Shown here: positions 42,901-52,673 of the stretch, piece after piece
Layout: each line of letters begins with the position of its first letter
Numbering within the stretch: position 1 is the first letter of the stretch
Source: Maylandia zebra
Taxonomy: Eukaryota; Chordata; Actinopteri; Cichliformes; Cichlidae
Reading direction: 5' to 3'
Length of the DNA: 64,000 nucleotides
NCBI RefSeq assembly: GCF_041146795.1
Contig: NC_135170.1
Coordinates: 26,406,033 to 26,470,032, forward strand
Notes under the pieces: generated by a model
The model's input: the letters and a program-made list of their open reading frames with translations, nothing else
What the model was told of the DNA's origin: nothing
Databases searched by the model: none
Program-made: the position numbers and the translations under genes

Positions 42901-43818
42901 GTCACAACCTCACTATGCTCATCTTTGCAGTGCTCCATTTTACATATTCAGGTTTGTTGAAAATGTGCATGAGCAACAACAGGCTTTGTCTGGATTCTGG
43001 ATAATGTCATTGCCTTTACAGCTGCATCCAGGAAGTGGCTTACAGCTGGCTACCTAGCAGTCTGTAAAACACAATTCATACAAATCTAGTATTTTACCAA
43101 ATCATCGCAGCACATGGGAATAAAAATCTCTCTCAATATGCACTCTTTGTTGAATAAAAAAAGAATCATGGCACTGAGATGGACACATTAAGGGATTTAC
43201 TCATGAAACTTGTTCGCAAGGCAAATCACAGCATCTGATTTCATCTCTATGGAAGCAAGGTGTGCCAGACTGTACACAATGAACCATCCCACGGGGCACA
43301 ACCCACCTCTGCACTGTTTAAAGGCCTTTCTAGATGTGAAATAGTGTTTTTAGGCTGATATCAGACAACTTTTAAGAGTCATCTGGGTTATAAATAGTCA
43401 CTTGATCCAATTAATTAATTAATACTTAGATTTGGAGGAAAGAGAGGGACTAAATGATAAAACAAAAGGTGTAAAAATATATATAATATGCAAAACGTGG
43501 ATCCTTCATTTTCCAAAAGTGCTTGTATGGTTTTGTATGTAAACTTAATCCTTTTTTACGTACTAAAAGTTGAAGAAATGGCTGGAAACATGTTAGTATA
43601 ATCCTGAATGCACAGCTGTGCACACAGGCGAGTTACTCCGCTTCTGGATACATGTAGGCTTCCTCGCCGGAGGTCGTGTAGCGTTTTTCACTTTCTCATC
43701 CCGCAATGCTTAAAAAACTGCACTGCAAACCTGACACCCAGACAACCTATTAAAATATCAAAGGAGACAGAAGCGAGGCAGATGATAGACTCACCCAAAG
43801 CTCTGTGCCCCAATCCAT
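26134..43818 (-). CDS. trip10: Cdc42-interacting protein 4 (F-BAR/HR1/SH3), 15 coding exons
   Basis: Membrane-bending adaptor that binds Cdc42-GTP and recruits N-WASP and dynamin during endocytosis (family knowledge). Coding exons, 5' to 3': 43795-43818, 38025-38140, 37365-37421, 36791-36929, 36032-36094, 34050-34154, 33820-33948, 33336-33482, 33006-33191, 30605-30766, 29448-29557, 29071-29203, 28789-28877, 28567-28700, 26134-26285. They total 1,746 nt (581 aa plus stop), with GT-AG borders and compatible phases throughout. The start MDWGTELW, in Kozak context AACATGG, matches CIP4 rather than FNBP1 or FNBP1L, as does [12 protein letters not shown] (exon 9). F-BAR spans about residues 1-265, HR1 about 385-465 ([18 protein letters not shown]) and SH3 about 521-581 ([21 protein letters not shown]). 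No disabling change was seen. Alternative exons known in mammals were not sought. Confidence 0.95.
26505..27335 (-). mobile_element. L2-like LINE 3' part in trip10 intron 14
   Basis: On the minus strand, blocks [16 protein letters not shown] (about 27,150-27,200), [20 protein letters not shown] (about 27,050-27,115) and a degenerate tail reading [15 protein letters not shown] lead to a TTGTACATGTACAATGACAA end at about 26,505-26,540. This is the C-terminus and 3' end of a second LINE subfamily, distinct from the TTATC-tailed one. A stop and frameshifts are present. Confidence 0.82.
27420..27459 (+). repeat. Poly(A) tract, about 40 bp
   Basis: Uninterrupted A run in trip10 intron 14, so a poly(T) tract in the transcript. 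The length in the assembly may be unreliable. Confidence 0.9.
27552..27581. repeat. Perfect inverted repeat, 11-bp arms, 8-bp loop
   Basis: AAGGCTCGCTT, TCTTCACT, AAGCGAGCCTT, inside trip10 intron 14. A stem this short is not enough to call a microRNA. Confidence 0.9.
27690..28350 (+). mobile_element. Internally deleted Tc1/mariner element in trip10 intron 14
   Basis: The ends form long terminal inverted repeats of about 60 bp: left around 27,710-27,775 (CATATTTTATTCACAAGACA), right around 28,245-28,310 (GTGAATAAAATATGGGTTTA). Between them are only the 5' leader (TGATTAGGTTATTTGGCAA) and the 3' end of the transposase (ACTGTTGTTAAAAGAAGATG, TACACAGTG). The catalytic core is deleted. An A28 run (27,872-27,899) sits at the deletion side. 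Confidence 0.8.
29577..29598 (+). repeat. G22 tract next to the trip10 exon 11 acceptor
   Basis: Twenty-two Gs on the plus strand, which is a C22 tract in the trip10 pre-mRNA about 20 nt upstream of the exon 11 start (29,557). It forms an extended polypyrimidine tract and a potential quadruplex on the opposite strand. Confidence 0.9.
30101..30155. repeat. Nested inverted repeat in trip10 intron 10
   Basis: Outer arms AACCAGCAGAAA / TTTCTGCTGGTT (12 bp, perfect) enclose inner arms ATGAAGTT / AACTTCAT. The hexamer CTGCTGG also recurs in the loop. Confidence 0.85.
30767..33005. other. trip10 intron 9, no further feature assigned
   Basis: This 2.2-kb intron contains a T10G10 run at about 31,631-31,650. 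The segment 31,980-32,110 is less AT-rich. In mammals CIP4 is alternatively spliced near this linker; no extra in-frame exon was identified here by eye. Confidence 0.4.
34440..35364 (+). mobile_element. Decayed Tc1/mariner element in trip10 intron 5
   Basis: The plus strand reads through the start region GGGAAGAGAGGTGATTTAAG, a helix-turn-helix block ([22 protein letters not shown]) and a short C-terminal block ([11 protein letters not shown]). It ends AACTAATAAAGTGGTCAGTG at 35,339-35,364, which is the terminal inverted repeat of this family. The middle catalytic region is largely deleted, and stops are present. The left terminal repeat was not found. Confidence 0.85.
35731..35763. repeat. 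Inverted repeat, 10-bp arms
   Basis: GTGCTGCATA, 13-bp loop, TATGCAGCAC, in trip10 intron 5. Confidence 0.9.
39773..39985. mobile_element. MITE-like element in trip10 intron 1
   Basis: The ends are inverted repeats of about 50 bp with indels. The left side has TGATTTAGTCTTC and GTAACTGGAAACCCCT; the right side has the complements (AGGGGTTTCCAGTTAC, GAAGCATAAATCA). At about 210 bp with no coding content, it fits a non-autonomous DNA transposon. The superfamily cannot be named. Confidence 0.65.
41510..41640 (+). repeat. SINE/LINE-tail-like dispersed repeat in trip10 intron 1
   Basis: A phrase like TGTGATGGACTGGTAACCTA, followed by GGGCTCCAGCACCTCC and a GATGGATGGACAG tail, is a degenerate copy of a common fish interspersed repeat that ends in GGAT repeats. 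Confidence 0.6.
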
Positions 43819-44350
43819 GTTCAGCTTGTTGGCCAAGCTGTCTGACTACCCCGAATACAAAGAACTTCTCCAAAGTTATCCCAACAGCTCGGAGGACGGC
43901 CCTGGCAAGTATAATCCCAACGTGATAGATCGGTCGTAAACACTACCTTCTCCGGCTTATTCTCTCTTCAGCACACACAATACATCAACATTATGATCCT
44001 GCAATTAATTAGGTGTGCCAGTCGTTAGTCTGATTCTTCTAAATATTTTACATAGCGAGGGAAACGGGGACAAACTAGCTTTCGTATCCGCGTCACTCCC
44101 AAATCCTAAGCCTTAAAGGGGCAGTAGCCTGAAGCACACACGCTACCAGCCAGGAGACTGTGCTGCATCCTGACAGTCCGCACTGGTTAAAATTACTTCT
44201 GTTCAAGACGTGTTCTTATCTAAGACGGTTATTGTAAAAAAAAGTCCTCTATAGGCTACAAGCTCCGGGAATTCTGTGCTTCCCTGATAGAGAGCGTCCC
44301 CCGGACTTTCCCACATGAATCATAGCATTATGTTCATCATCGATCAACAA
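43819..44350 (-). promoter_or_regulatory. trip10 5' UTR and promoter region, duplicated elsewhere in the window
   Basis: This lies directly upstream of the trip10 start codon and is less AT-rich than its surroundings (CTCGGAGGACGGCCCTGGC near 43,890, GATAGATCGGTCG near 43,926). The transcription start itself cannot be seen. Related sequences occur at 52,674-53,280 and 60,561-61,150. Shared blocks include CCAAAGTTATCCCA, TCACTCCCAAATCCTA-like text, AGGAGACTGTGCT and GGGAATTCTGTGCTTCCCT. Confidence 0.6.
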
Positions 44351-45307
44351 GCAACAGGCTGACTGGTTCTGGCAGTGAGTGCTTCACCGTCTGATTCAAA
44401 TCATTAATGACTCACAATTAAGTTTTCATGCAAGAAAATAGGCTACTCTGTTTAATTTGCTTATGTGCAGTGACGCCTAATAAGGTCTACAATGAACACA
44501 TCCACTACTTCCAGACTGAAAAACAGCCAGACTGTAATGGGGGAACGAAAGACGGAAACTATAAATGTAAGAAGATTTAAATTCAATCTTTTGAGAGATA
44601 TGAAGCTACGAATACTTCATACAAAGGGAAATTGAAAATGTTTTTTTTTTTTCATAGGAAAGAACAAATAATTAGGTTACCCGTGCAGTTAAGTTTTCAC
44701 TTCAGTTTTCAGAATCCTGTAAAAACCCCTAGCACTTAACACTGGTTGATGACATAAGGACATCTATGTCATTTGGAATTTTGTATCTCTCTATCTTTTG
44801 TCTTCTGAGAGTTGTGAAAAGGGACCAGGAGGATGAGAAACGATGAAACAAGCAACACCCAACAGACTGGAAAGTGTGTGTGTGGGGGGGGGTTACCTGT
44901 TTAGTTTTACCTGTGAGATAAGCAAAACAAGACATAACATTTCTTCTCACCTCTTGACCTTTTCTTTATTCATTTCCCATATCTGTTCTGCACAGTCAGC
45001 AACCATATCTTTTATCACAAGTGTGGCAAATCTTGTCTTTCTTCCAACTTTATTCTCTCCAACACAAATGTAAACACCAGCACTGGTAGACGTGGCTCTA
45101 GTGATAGTGACAGACTTCTGGCGCCTCTTAGTGGTCTCATTTCACAGCCGCTGTGAGCTGTGTAGATCAAGCTGATGTTTGGGGGAGGGAGGGTTACTAG
45201 AGCTTCAAAAAGAATCACAGCGACTGACGATGGATCTTCAAATCTCACAACAATTTCAGAAAGCGACAGTGATACAAGGCAATCTTCTACAAGTAGACTT
45301 ATGAAGT

Positions 45308-45336
45308 TAGAGCTTTTCTTTTCTTTTCTTTTCTTT
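45308..45336 (+). repeat. TTTTC pentanucleotide microsatellite
   Basis: About five units of CTTTT, adjoining the fused D1/D3 relic of copy 1. Confidence 0.85.
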
Positions 45337-45379
45337 TCTAAATTAAGGAATAAGTCAACAGTATCCACTCAACAGCTAC

Positions 45380-45520
45380 CCTGAGGTACCCCTGAGCAAG
45401 GTGCTGTTCCCAGGCGCCCAATGGCTGCCCACTGCTTTACATAGTGAATGGATTAAATGCAAAGAGGAATTTCCCCACGGGGATCAATAAAATCTACATT
45501 ATTATTATTATTAAAGGATG
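45380..45520 (+). repeat. SINE-like repeat with ATT tail
   Basis: CCCCTGAGCAAGGTGCTGTT, then GGCTGCCCACTGCT, then AATTTCCCCACGGGGATCAA and TAAAATCTACATTATTATT: a well-known fish interspersed repeat layout with a 3' microsatellite tail. It is inserted between Ig relics of copy 1. Confidence 0.75.
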
Positions 45521-45927
45521 CATTAGCAAATTAACTGTAAGATAAACAGTGATTTAAATGACAAGGTGCAGGTTGTATTGCTGCAATAGAATGATCCTAA
45601 GATTGTTTGTGTTCTCCCCGTCGCATTTCCAGTTATAGACAAGAGGAGGGTTTCCCTTGGTTTCACAGCTCAGGGTAATATCAGTGCCCTTAAGTTGATA
45701 GATATCATTGTGTTTAGTTTAGCTCAGGAGCATCAAGAATGGCAAGCATAGTTTTTCACATTTAAACAATGGATAGCTAAACTGACTTGAATGGTTTTTG
45801 TTTTTTAAATCTAAGCTAAAAGTTGAAATAATGCTCTGTTTGTTTGGACACAGTGGGATGTTTACTCACAGTGTTCAGAAACACTGTGTGAATGAGGGGA
45901 AAAAACAGGAAGTTGTGGTGTCTCCCT

Positions 45928-46265
45928 TAGTTATGCTGCAGTTGACGTGGGCTGCTGGGGGGATTTTTATGATACGCTGGGCATTTATTAATCTCTTTAT
46001 CTCTTTAAACATCTCTGTGTTTTTAGCCTTTTTGTATTTAATCATTCTTTGCTCTCACTCCAACCAGTCAACCAGTCACGTTTCTTCCTGTTAAAAGGAA
46101 GTTATTCCTTTTTTCCTTCCCATTGTACAAGTGCTTGGTCATAGAGGGTTGTGTGAATGTTGAGGTTTCTCTTTGGTATTGTATAGTCTTTACTTTACAA
46201 TTCGAAGCACCTTGAAGCAACTGTTTTTATGAAGTGGCACTATATAAATAAAACAGAATTAAATT
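45928..46265 (+). repeat. Dispersed teleost retroposon-like repeat, copy 2
   Basis: Same start (CTTAGTTATGCTG) and same TTCTTCCTGTTAAAAGGAAG core as the copy at 12,713-13,145. It ends ATATAAATAAAACAGAATTA. It interrupts a D2-type exon relic of the ICAM-like pseudogene, so it landed after or during that decay. Confidence 0.7.
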
Positions 46266-46829
46266 GAACTACATTTTTTTTCTGCGAATGTTCACTCTCA
46301 AATTACAGGATTCATTATTCAGTGTTTTGGTGTGATTGTTAAATGATGTGTCACAATGCTTTCATTGTTTTTATACGTCAGTGAAGTACTGAACAGGAAC
46401 AAAACTGATGACATCACACAGCAGCCAGTTCTGCTTTTTTCTTCTATTGAACAACTTTTGGATTCTCTGGCAAACAACATTAGATAAAAGTTAGTTACAT
46501 ATACATCATCATTTTTAATTTTCTTAGCATTACATTGTATTCATTTCAAATTAATTTTTTTGTATGCAATAGGTCTTTACTGCAATTAATGAGAATCATC
46601 TAGCTTTATTTTTGCACTCAAACTTTCAGTCTAACAGTATAAAATCTCTTTGTTTTTAAAGCCGGAGCTTTTATTTCTCATTTCAGTGTGCTGGTAAACT
46701 TTACAGAGAAAGGATTTCCTCCATAGTCTTCTACAATCTCAAGTCGATCCAGGATAAGAGAGTTGAGCTCTGTTATGATGTCAGGATCTTTGCCTCCCTC
46801 TTGTGGTTCAGGCCACTAATGCATTTGAC

Positions 46830-47190
46830 TAAAGCTTGAGCTGTAGCTCCTATGCTCCTATGTGTAACGTTATAAACACAATCTTTTGATCTTTTAGCTT
46901 CAACAACTCTTTCCACAAGTTCATGCCTTCAATATTCCTCTTGAAAATCAGTATCAATACACTTTTCAGCTCCTTAGGCTTCCTCTCATTCTCCAGGATT
47001 TTGTTAAACAGTCTGGTTAGAGTTGACTGTCCTCTCTCTACCACCACAGGCATGTCATCTTGACCAACCACCTTTCCACTCATCACCCTCTTCATAGCTG
47101 CCCTCACTTGCTCCTTACTAATCGGCTGCACTTCCTGATTTTCAACTAGTCCTTGTCTCTCTCATTTTCTGAATTCAACAGCTTCTCAAG
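46830..47190 (-). mobile_element. RTE-type LINE fragment within ICAM-like copy 1
   Basis: The minus-strand frame reads PISKEQVRAAMKRVMSGK, then DDMPVVVE, LTRLFNKILENERKPKELKS and VLILIFKRN. This is the N-terminal reverse-transcriptase region of RTE/BovB-like elements, shortened after NIEGMNLW. Confidence 0.8.
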
Positions 47191-47269
47191 TACTTCTTTG
47201 AATGTTGTAAATAAATAAAGAATCACAGTGACAACAGATACAGATACACGACCTTCCACCCTTTGAGGA

Positions 47270-47430
47270 ACTTTGAGGGGCTCAGAGTTCCCCTGAGCTG
47301 GTACTTCTCCAGAGTGAAAATAGCCAGTTGAGGTGGTTCAGGCAGGAAACGTCTTATGCACCTCCAGGCATGTCCTACCTGAGAAAGCTCAGGGGCACAT
47401 GAGGCAGGGATGATCAGGCACTTAAAACAA
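47270..47430 (+). mobile_element. Rex3-like LINE scrap
   Basis: The plus-strand phrase CAGTTGAGGTGGTTCAGGCA, with a following GGCATGTCC, resembles the QLRWFG..ACPTG region of RTE/Rex3 ORF2. Short and frameshifted. Confidence 0.45.
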
Positions 47431-48340
47431 TACTTTGAATTCCATATGCAATAGTATCTCAGATTATATAATCCATTCACAAAAATGGTGGTTTGAAATT
47501 TCTATTAGTATGAATGGCTTTTTTCCTTCAGTACTTTGAATAAATCAGTATCATGATTAAACAGTTACCAGTCATTAGTTTGGTTCTTTTTCACCAGTGT
47601 GACAAATCTTGTCTTTCTCACAACTTGCAACACACATGTAAATGACAGCATTGGTAGACGTGGCTCTTGTGACAGTGATAGTCATCTGGCGCCCCTCAGT
47701 GGTCTCTTTTGCATTCACAGCATCTATACAGATCCAGCTGATGTTAGAGGGAGGGTTGCCATCAGCATTGCAGCTTAGTGGAACATTCTCACACATTCTC
47801 AGGGTGTAAATAATCCCACTGGTTAACATTTAGTCACTTTGATCTCATAGGTTGACAGGTGAAAGAGAAAAGGACTGTCTGTGCAACCAGAGTTGTTTGA
47901 GCTCACAACACTTTAAGAATACATTAGTATTGGGTGGCAAGCTGATATCCAGAGTTCACTTAGTGGAAAATAAGAAGGAAATCTTACAAAGAACAACAGC
48001 AGTGTAAGGTGCTGAGGTTGCAGAAGGATGGACTGATAAGATCCGAAGCAGGTGCAGGAGGGATCTCTGGTGCTTTGGGTCCTAAGTGCAGCACAGCCTC
48101 ACATCTGAAAACTAATCCAGGGTAATCTCTCTTGGGAATGAATCTTAAAACAGACGACACATTGACCGGATTTCCATGAGGGTCAATAAAAAGTTTTGTG
48201 TGCACAGTTTCATTTCCTCTTTACCACTTCACTGTGAGCTCCTTCACGGGAGCAACATTGGTGACATTGCATTTCAAATCATACTCTGTGCTCTCCGTCA
48301 TTGGACTGTGATCTATTGCAGAAATTGACGCAGTCTGAAG

Positions 48341-49466
48341 TTTTTGTAAATAAATGAAAGTAAAAATAAATTATGTCAATGAAGACAGATTTTTAGTCAT
48401 TTTGTCTTGATGTCTTTCCATCACCGCAGATGATTATAAATTCAACAGTCAACATGTGATTAAAATGTAACTTTAGTACAAGCTGTTTAACCTTGTGGTA
48501 CCTGTTTAGAAATCACCACCATATTTATACATATTTCCCCATTTTCAGATGCTCAAAAATAGTTGGACAAATCAATATCATTTTAAATATTGCTAAGGAT
48601 TGTCTTATTGCATTGGAGTCACACTGGGTTAAATATGTACACTTGGGTTTTAAGGGGTATTTATTATTTTCTTCTTTTTTTGGGGTTGTATGGAAGCCCC
48701 AAACGCAATTTCATTGTTCTTGGCAATGACAATAAATAAATAAATACTATAAGAAATGTTATTTAATACCTGGATCCTATACAATCCTTTACACTATCGC
48801 AAGTCAAGACGTCATGGACATTAACAAATGTTATTTCTACCTTGAGTTTCTCTGCTAGGATGTTGAATAAGCTAATTCAGTTGCTGCTTGTTTGTGGCTC
48901 TCTGTGCATTCAGTTTTGTCTTCAGTAAATGAAAGTATGCTCTGTTGGATTGTACTAAGGTAACAGGCTTGGCCAATGAAGAATATCCAATTTCTTTAGC
49001 TTGAGAGACTGCTTTTGGTTAATGATCCATTTGCATTGTAAAGTGGTGTTGGATCAGGTTTGCATTCAGCATTTTGTCTGAGTCTGAGCAGAGAGTATAG
49101 CCCTGTACACTTCAAAATTCATCCTGCTACTTCTATCAGCAGTCATCTCATCAATAAATACCAGTGGTCCGATTCCACTGGCAGCCATACATGCCTCCAC
49201 CATGTTAAACAACATGCTTCGCATCATGAGTTGTTTTTCTCCTTCTCTACAGATTTATCTTCGTCCGTGTCAGAAGTTCACCTTGTTTATATCTGTCCAA
49301 GCTCTTTTAGATGCTTTCTGCCAAATCCAGTATTGCATATCAAATGCAAGTTGAACAGTTGAAATCAAGTCCAAATTGTTTATTTGCAAAATCCTAGGAG
49401 ACAGGCATCACCTGACCATAAAACTACTTGTCATTCGATTGTCCTTTGAGTCTCAGAAAATGCTCT
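48341..49466. other. Stretch between ICAM-like copy 1 and the solo LTR
   Basis: No intact gene. A LINE 3' end on the plus strand is suggested by CAATTTCATTGTTCTTGGCA and AATGACAATAAATAAATAAA at 48,707-48,745. The rest was not recognised; no D1 or signal exon for copy 1 was found here. Confidence 0.4.
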
Positions 49467-49471
49467 TAAAC

Positions 49472-50173
49472 TGTCACGGTTCTGGGTCAGTTTGACCCAG
49501 TATTTTGAGTTATGTTTTGGTTTATTTTTCAATGATAGATTGTTCTTTATGTTTCTCTGGTGCTTTGTTGGGTTTTATGATGAATCTGCCTTTCAAGTTA
49601 CTTTGGTGTGTTTGATTGTTTCCTTATTCTCTTAGTGCTTGTGATGATGATGATGATTATGATGATGTTCTATGTTCCAGCTTATTCTGGTTTATTCTTA
49701 GTTCTGCCCGTGTTAAGTCTGTGTTTCTTAGTCTGCATCCTTGTGTCTTATTTCCTGTTTTATTGTGAAAGTCTATGTCCTATGTTAGTGTGTGCCGCTT
49801 TGCTCCCCCTGTCTCGTTAGTCCAATTTCTCCCAGCTGTGTCTCCCTCCTGTTGCCCATTCCCTGATTACCACCCTGTGTATATTAGCCCTGTGTTTTCC
49901 TGTGCTCAGTGTCGCGTCGTACCCTCAACTAGCTGTGTGTTCTGCTTCTATGTGCCTAGTGTTTAGGCTCCTGCTGCAGTTTTGTATTTCTTTTCCAGTG
50001 TCTCAGTCCTTGGTTCCTCTGTTCAGACTTTTGTTTGTCTTTTGGTGAGTTTAGTTTGTTCGAGGCTTTTCCCAGCAATAAAGCTGCGCTTTAAGTCTCA
50101 CTTCCGTGTCTGAGTTCTGCATTTTGGGTCCACCACTCCTGCTTGCCTGCCTGCCACACAGCGATTCATGACA
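49472..50173 (+). mobile_element. Solo LTR with 5-bp target-site duplication
   Basis: Starts TGTCACGGTTCTGGG and ends CGATTCATGACA, so the termini are TGTCA/TGACA. It is flanked on both sides by TAAAC (49,467-49,471 and 50,174-50,178). An AATAAA at about 50,078 lies upstream of the end, as expected for an LTR polyadenylation signal. No internal retroviral-type coding region adjoins it, so this is a recombination-derived solo LTR. A Ty3/gypsy origin is likely but not proven. Confidence 0.82.
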
Positions 50174-50206
50174 TAAACAACTAATGCAATAATTTTTTTT
50201 TTAAAT

Positions 50207-50240
50207 CTCGTGACTTAAAGCTTAAACTTTAAGTCATGAG
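50207..50240. repeat. Inverted repeat, 14-bp arms with one mismatch
   Basis: CTCGTGACTTAAAG, CTTAAA, CTTTAAGTCATGAG. Confidence 0.9.
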
Positions 50241-51465
50241 GTTTGGTGTTTTAAGCACTTCAATTGCATATTGATTATTTAATGTAAAATTGTGGTAAAA
50301 TGATAGGATCATCAAAATGATGGCATAAAGAGACAAAGTCGCAATAATATTTATTTAATTATGTATGGAGTGACCTGTGTATATCGGACATTATGACATC
50401 AAAATGAGAAGAAGGCAGAGACAAATTAGTAGGCATACGTCAATGTGTAACTCTCCAAAACGTTATTGTTTTTTATTTCTACACAGTGGTACAAATACTT
50501 GAATGAGAGCAATTACAGGCTACTAATACCATCAAGAGTGAGCAATTAAAGTGACTATTCTAGCAATGAACATCATTCTACCAAAAATTGTATCAGTTCA
50601 TTTGAGCAATGATGTAATCCATGTTTTCTGGAAATGTATACATAAAGATAAGCTGTGCAACACAATTGTACCTTTATCTTTGATAATATTACTCTGAAAC
50701 CTTTGTTTTTCTTTTGGTTTCTGTACTTTATTTAAAAAAGACATCTTCATCCTTGTGGTTTCATGACTTTTAAATTCGTAGATCCTTCAAGTACATTTCT
50801 TACTGCAAAACGTACTTTATTTTCATTAAAATTAGAGGTTCTAGAGTTTTCTTTAATTTAAATGTTCTTCTAAATGAAGTGCCACAGGGCTGACCAAGAA
50901 CAAAATAGGGGTGCACCACGGGAAATCTGAATATTTAATTTTTAATTAATTTGATTTTAGTTTTGATTTTTATTCTTGCTTCAGAGATTCTGGTTCTTGG
51001 TGTTGTTCAAACATACATCTGGTTTATTTATTTTTTTTCATTAGTAATCTGTTCTTCTTATGTTCTGGGTTCTTGTTATTCCTCTAATCTTCTAACTTCA
51101 TTTATCTCACCTTATAAGTTTATGTGTTACATTTAAGTTATTTATTATGGCACCTTGTGAGAGGTCATTTTGGTTCCTACCTGGTAATGTTTATGGTGGA
51201 ATTGTTTGTAGAGTGTAACATCCACTGTGTGCCATGCGTGTCAGGGAGTGAACAGAGTAAAGTTCACAGTTTTGGTATTAAGATAGAAGAGACTGTAGCC
51301 TCCAATGCAGCCACAGCCCAGAGCTACCACAATTTATCCCCTCAGTCTTCCCTTTGGGGATTTTGTGTTGTACTTTGTGGAATTTTACAACCACACTAAT
51401 TAAAGGGGCCACTTTTTGTTAAATCCTGCTTGTCTCCTAATTTTACTTTTGGGGTTTTATCCTGC

Positions 51466-51500
51466 AAATTGTGACAGATTTGTATAATCTGTCACAATTT
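51466..51500. repeat. Perfect inverted repeat, 15-bp arms, 5-bp loop
   Basis: AAATTGTGACAGATT, TGTAT, AATCTGTCACAATTT. Confidence 0.95.
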
Positions 51501-51824
51501 GTATAAAGTAAGTGTGCTATGTAGAATGTCTGTGAAGGTTCTCAGTCATCCAGGTCATCGTAGTCCTTTGACTGCTATGTAGAATGTTACTTTTCAGAAT
51601 GATATCTAGTATTGTAGGTGTGTTTTTCATCACAATTAGTAATCCATCCAAGTGACATCAAAGGGGAGCAATCATATATCAGTGGAGGGGTTATTCCGCT
51701 CTAACGCATAATTTAAAAAAAAAAAAAAAAGCTGAATTGGTGATTCAAAATGGCCTGAATCTAGAGACTGAGCCATCTGTGACAGTCATCAAGAAAGGGT
51801 TCAATGAGACTTCATAAAGTATTA

Positions 51825-52482
51825 CAGGACTCAGAGGAAGGCATCTCTTCTTCTTCAGAAGACTTAGGGACTTCCATCTGCCACTGAGGGTGCTTAAGAA
51901 CTTCTACTCCTGCACCATCGAGAGCATCCTGACAGGAAACATCTGCACCTGGTTTGGGAACAGCACCAAGAAGGACAGACTAGATCTGCAAAGAGTGGTG
52001 CGCTCAACCAAACGCATCATTCGATCACAGTTTCCTGACCTGCTGTCCATCTACACCAAGCGGTGCAAGAACAAAACCAGGAAGATTATGAAGGACCTCT
52101 CCCATCCCAACAATGGACTCTTTTCACTGTTGAGGTCTGGGAAGCGCTTCCGCTCCCCAAGGGCCAAAACAGAGAAAATGAGGGGGAGCTTCTTCCCCCA
52201 GGCTATTTGGGCCCTGAACCAAGTGCAGGACTGGACTCTCATTCATCACGTCACTGTTTTTATTTGCACACTTCTTCCAATTTCTCTCTTAAATCATTAT
52301 TTGCGCATTCTTTTTTTTACTGTAAATTTCTAAGTTAAAATCTGTAAATTTTGTCATAATCTGTAAATCTGTAAATTCTTTACCGTCGTTTAATGGTCGG
52401 GCATTGCACAGAAACAAGCACTTCACCACTTGTCTGTGTATGGTTGTGTGTGTGGTAAATAAAATTTGAATTTGAATTTGAC
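51825..52482 (+). mobile_element. 5'-truncated LINE (L2-like) with TTTGAA tail
   Basis: The frame at 51,830-52,240 reads FFFRRLRDFHLPLRVLKNFY, then SILTGNICTWFGN, RVVRSTKRIIRSQFPDLLSI and GSFFPQAIWALNQ: the extreme C-terminus of a non-LTR reverse transcriptase that is only lightly decayed. The 3' UTR ends GGTAAATAAAATTTGAATTT with GAATTT repeats. It is a different subfamily from the TTATC-tailed copies. Confidence 0.86.
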
Positions 52483-52649
52483 TACAGGGTTCTTTTTTGT
52501 AACATTAGACACCAACTGGTGGCCCTTGAGTTTTAAAAAAAAGCCATTTCTAAGTTGTTTTCAGTTTTTATATTATGACCGTTAATCTCATTCTTCCTCT
52601 TTTCTTCCTCTATTTAATATCATGCAAGCGAAGCAGATTATACTCTCAC

Positions 52650-52673
52650 TGAAAGCTCTTTGCAAAAATCAAT
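52650..52673 (-). pseudogene. Relic of trip10 exon 1 (duplicate A)
   Basis: This 24-bp segment aligns without gaps to the coding part of trip10 exon 1, with 17 of 24 identical by my count. The ATG has become ATT, but the GTGA donor start after it is kept. Similarity continues on both sides: AAGCAGATTATACTCTCAC on the intron side, and the CCAAAGTTATCCCAGC block on the 5' UTR side. Confidence 0.7.

Larger units (their letters stand above)
44740..48340 (-). pseudogene. ICAM-like immunoglobulin-superfamily pseudogene (copy 1)
   Basis: Relics of Ig exons appear in gene order on the minus strand. A D2-type domain (about 48,337-47,988) reads RGNETVHTKLF..RCEAVLHLGPK; a D3-type domain (47,830-47,575) reads NPPSNISWICIDAVN. 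Then come a diverged domain (about 46,800-46,600), a second D2-type piece split by a repeat (46,480-46,300 and 45,905-45,845), a domain reading WKCDGENTNNL (45,690-45,590), a fused D1/D3 piece (45,300-45,015), and a transmembrane/tail exon (44,900-44,740). Disabling changes: the tyrosine of VKWYRGNE is a TAA stop; the acceptor of the D2 exon is AA instead of AG; D1 is joined within an exon to the middle of D3; the transmembrane exon is frameshifted. No signal-peptide exon was found. Confidence 0.8.
50174..51824. other. Stretch with no recognised gene
   Basis: Contains two inverted repeats (50,207-50,240 and 51,466-51,500) and an A14 run near 51,717-51,730. A phrase GGTTCTCAGTCATCCAGGTC at 51,538-51,557 is common in fish repeats. 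Confidence 0.4.

Noticed and set aside
26134..43818. Assignment of the F-BAR gene as fnbp1 or fnbp1l
   Set aside because: The start MDWGTELW, the [12 protein letters not shown] linker and the [18 protein letters not shown] segment match CIP4 features better than FBP17 or TOCA-1.
47575..48340. Treating the D2 and D3 exons of copy 1 as a separate functional gene
   Set aside because: An in-frame stop, a lost acceptor AG, a scrambled D3 end and no transmembrane or signal exon beside them.
50951..51399. Hydrophobic open frames resembling membrane proteins
   Set aside because: T-rich sequence translates into Phe/Leu/Ile/Val in any frame; no start context, splice structure or homology was seen.
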